Assembly (NCBI GenBank): GCA_963761975.1
Contig: CAVXIR010000007.1
Span: forward strand, 1,534,728 to 1,598,727
DNA length: 64,000 nucleotides
Direction of reading: 5' to 3'
From: JAMQPK01 sp963761975
Lineage (GTDB): Bacteria > Acidobacteriota > Vicinamibacteria > Vicinamibacterales > JAMQPK01
Shown here: positions 63,424 to 64,000 of the stretch, in pieces
Layout of the letters: every line of letters starts with the position of its first letter
How positions within the stretch are numbered: position 1 is the first letter of the stretch
The notes under the pieces: model-generated
What the model was told of the DNA's origin: nothing
The model's database searches: none
What the model saw: only the letters and a program-made list of their open reading frames with translations
Position numbers and translations under genes: made by a program

Positions 63424-63873
63424 GTGAACAAGACCGTCTCCGTATATCTCGCTCTCTTCGTGACCGCATCGATTGCTGCGGGGTGCTCAGGGGCCACCGT
63501 GCCGACGTTGTCTGGGTCAACCGGCGGCTCGTCGGATCTCGGCGAAACGCTCGCCGGCACGTGGATCCTGACGTCCATCCAGCCTGCTGGTCAAGCCGAA
63601 CAGGCGAAGCCCGACGGCGCCACCTATTCTCTAACACTGACCGACGGCCGTTTGTCGTCACGCGTGGATTGCAATAGCTGCAGCGGCACGTTCGCGCTAT
63701 CGGGGTCGACCTTGACCGCCGGCCCCGCCCTGGCGTGCACACGGGCGGCCTGCCCCACAATGGCCTTCGAAAACACATACACCCGTTTATTGGGTGGCGA
63801 AAACGCCGTGACGGCCTCGGGGAACACGCTTGTGCTGTCGTCAACGCGGGGAGTTATGCGCTTCGAGCGATAA
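63424..63873 (+). CDS. META-domain lipoprotein
   Basis: The product is 149 residues from the GTG at 63424, or ten more from the ATG at 63394. The lipoprotein signal is VSVYLALFVTASIAAGCSG, with Cys as lipidation site. The mature part has the META pattern: LAGTWILTSIQPAG, YSLTLTDGRLSSRVDCNSCSGTF, and a C-terminal FENTYTRLLGGENAVTA. META proteins are outer-membrane or periplasmic, related to HslJ, with roles in stress or motility but no fixed function. It ends before the terminator at 63946. Confidence 0.78.
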   Translation: MNKTVSVYLALFVTASIAAGCSGATVPTLSGSTGGSSDLGETLAGTWILTSIQPAGQAEQAKPDGATYSLTLTDGRLSSRVDCNSCSGTFALSGSTLTAGPALACTRAACPTMAFENTYTRLLGGENAVTASGNTLVLSSTRGVMRFER

Positions 63874-63945
63874 CCGGCGTGTCACATCATTCCGGACAAC
63901 GGTCGATTCGCACGACGGGTAGCAGCTGTCGCGCCGCTGGAAAAA

Positions 63946-63975
63946 CAAAGAGGGCGCCGTTAGGCGCCCTCTTTG
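63946..63975 (+). terminator. Rho-independent terminator
   Basis: CAAAGAGGGCGCC (63946-63958) pairs perfectly over 13 bp with GGCGCCCTCTTTG (63963-63975) around a GTTA loop. The 3' arm ends in CTTTGTT. It lies 73 bases after the META gene and may also work on the opposite strand. Confidence 0.75.
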
Positions 63976-64000
63976 TTGCATGGCCGTTGCAATCAATTTT

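Overview
This window looks like chromosomal DNA of a GC-rich soil bacterium of the phylum Acidobacteriota. That assignment rests on three families strongly associated with the phylum: seven copies or remnants of the orphan MacB/FtsX-type permease called ADOP (acidobacterial duplicated orphan permease), four small PadR regulators each overlapping the permease they precede, and one soil-associated protein of the TIGR03435 type. Family names come from sequence recognition, not from a search.

Region 1-30.4 kb is accessory. A 50-nt copy of the 3' half of a tRNA-Pro gene lies at 2065-2114, in the same orientation as the intact tRNA-Pro(CGG) at 30279-30355. The two match at 48 of 50 bases. This is the layout left by an element that integrated into the tRNA 3' end, so 2.1-30.3 kb is probably a genomic island, although no integrase gene is recognisable. 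It carries a mirror-image pair of PadR-ADOP-ADOP operons around 10.5-11.4 kb, a further PadR-ADOP unit followed by an exported HEAT-repeat protein, remnants of another ADOP and of a hydrolase, and a TPR-CHAT protease gene next to an S41 peptidase (both frameshifted). Against the tRNA end sits a tightly overlapping three-gene cassette at 26.2-30.0 kb. It encodes an unknown protein, a Cys-motif protein and a HerA/FtsK-like P-loop ATPase, and is the best candidate for an undescribed, possibly anti-phage, system.

Region 30.4-46.9 kb is mostly ordinary chromosome. It holds a small Zn-ribbon protein, a stress-type operon (phosphoribosyltransferase, erythromycin-esterase-like protein, dienelactone-hydrolase-like protein, DUF5335), surE with an MFS transporter, two coupled radical-SAM genes (amrS and moaA), a bacilliredoxin, and leucine biosynthesis genes (leuCD, then a LysR regulator divergent from a short leuA). 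A REP-associated tyrosine transposase flanked by its palindromes, a DinB protein, a Tat-exported metallo-beta-lactamase-fold protein and a lytic transglycosylase follow.

Region 46.8-64 kb holds membrane and redox functions. They are a frameshifted EamA exporter, a TonB-like protein, a P-type ATPase with an altered phosphorylation motif divergent from a tandem universal stress protein, an MlaF-like ABC ATPase, an exported methyltransferase, a TsdA-like diheme cytochrome divergent from a Tat-exported DsrE-like protein, and a class V aminotransferase. The nitrite-ammonification pair nrfH-nrfA follows, then a MauG/cytochrome-peroxidase-like diheme protein, a ZIP transporter and a META-domain lipoprotein.

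Frameshifts are frequent: at least ten genes are split between frames, including apparently essential-looking single-copy genes such as nrfA. Some are probably residual indel errors of the assembly and not true pseudogenes. I flag each one and do not decide.
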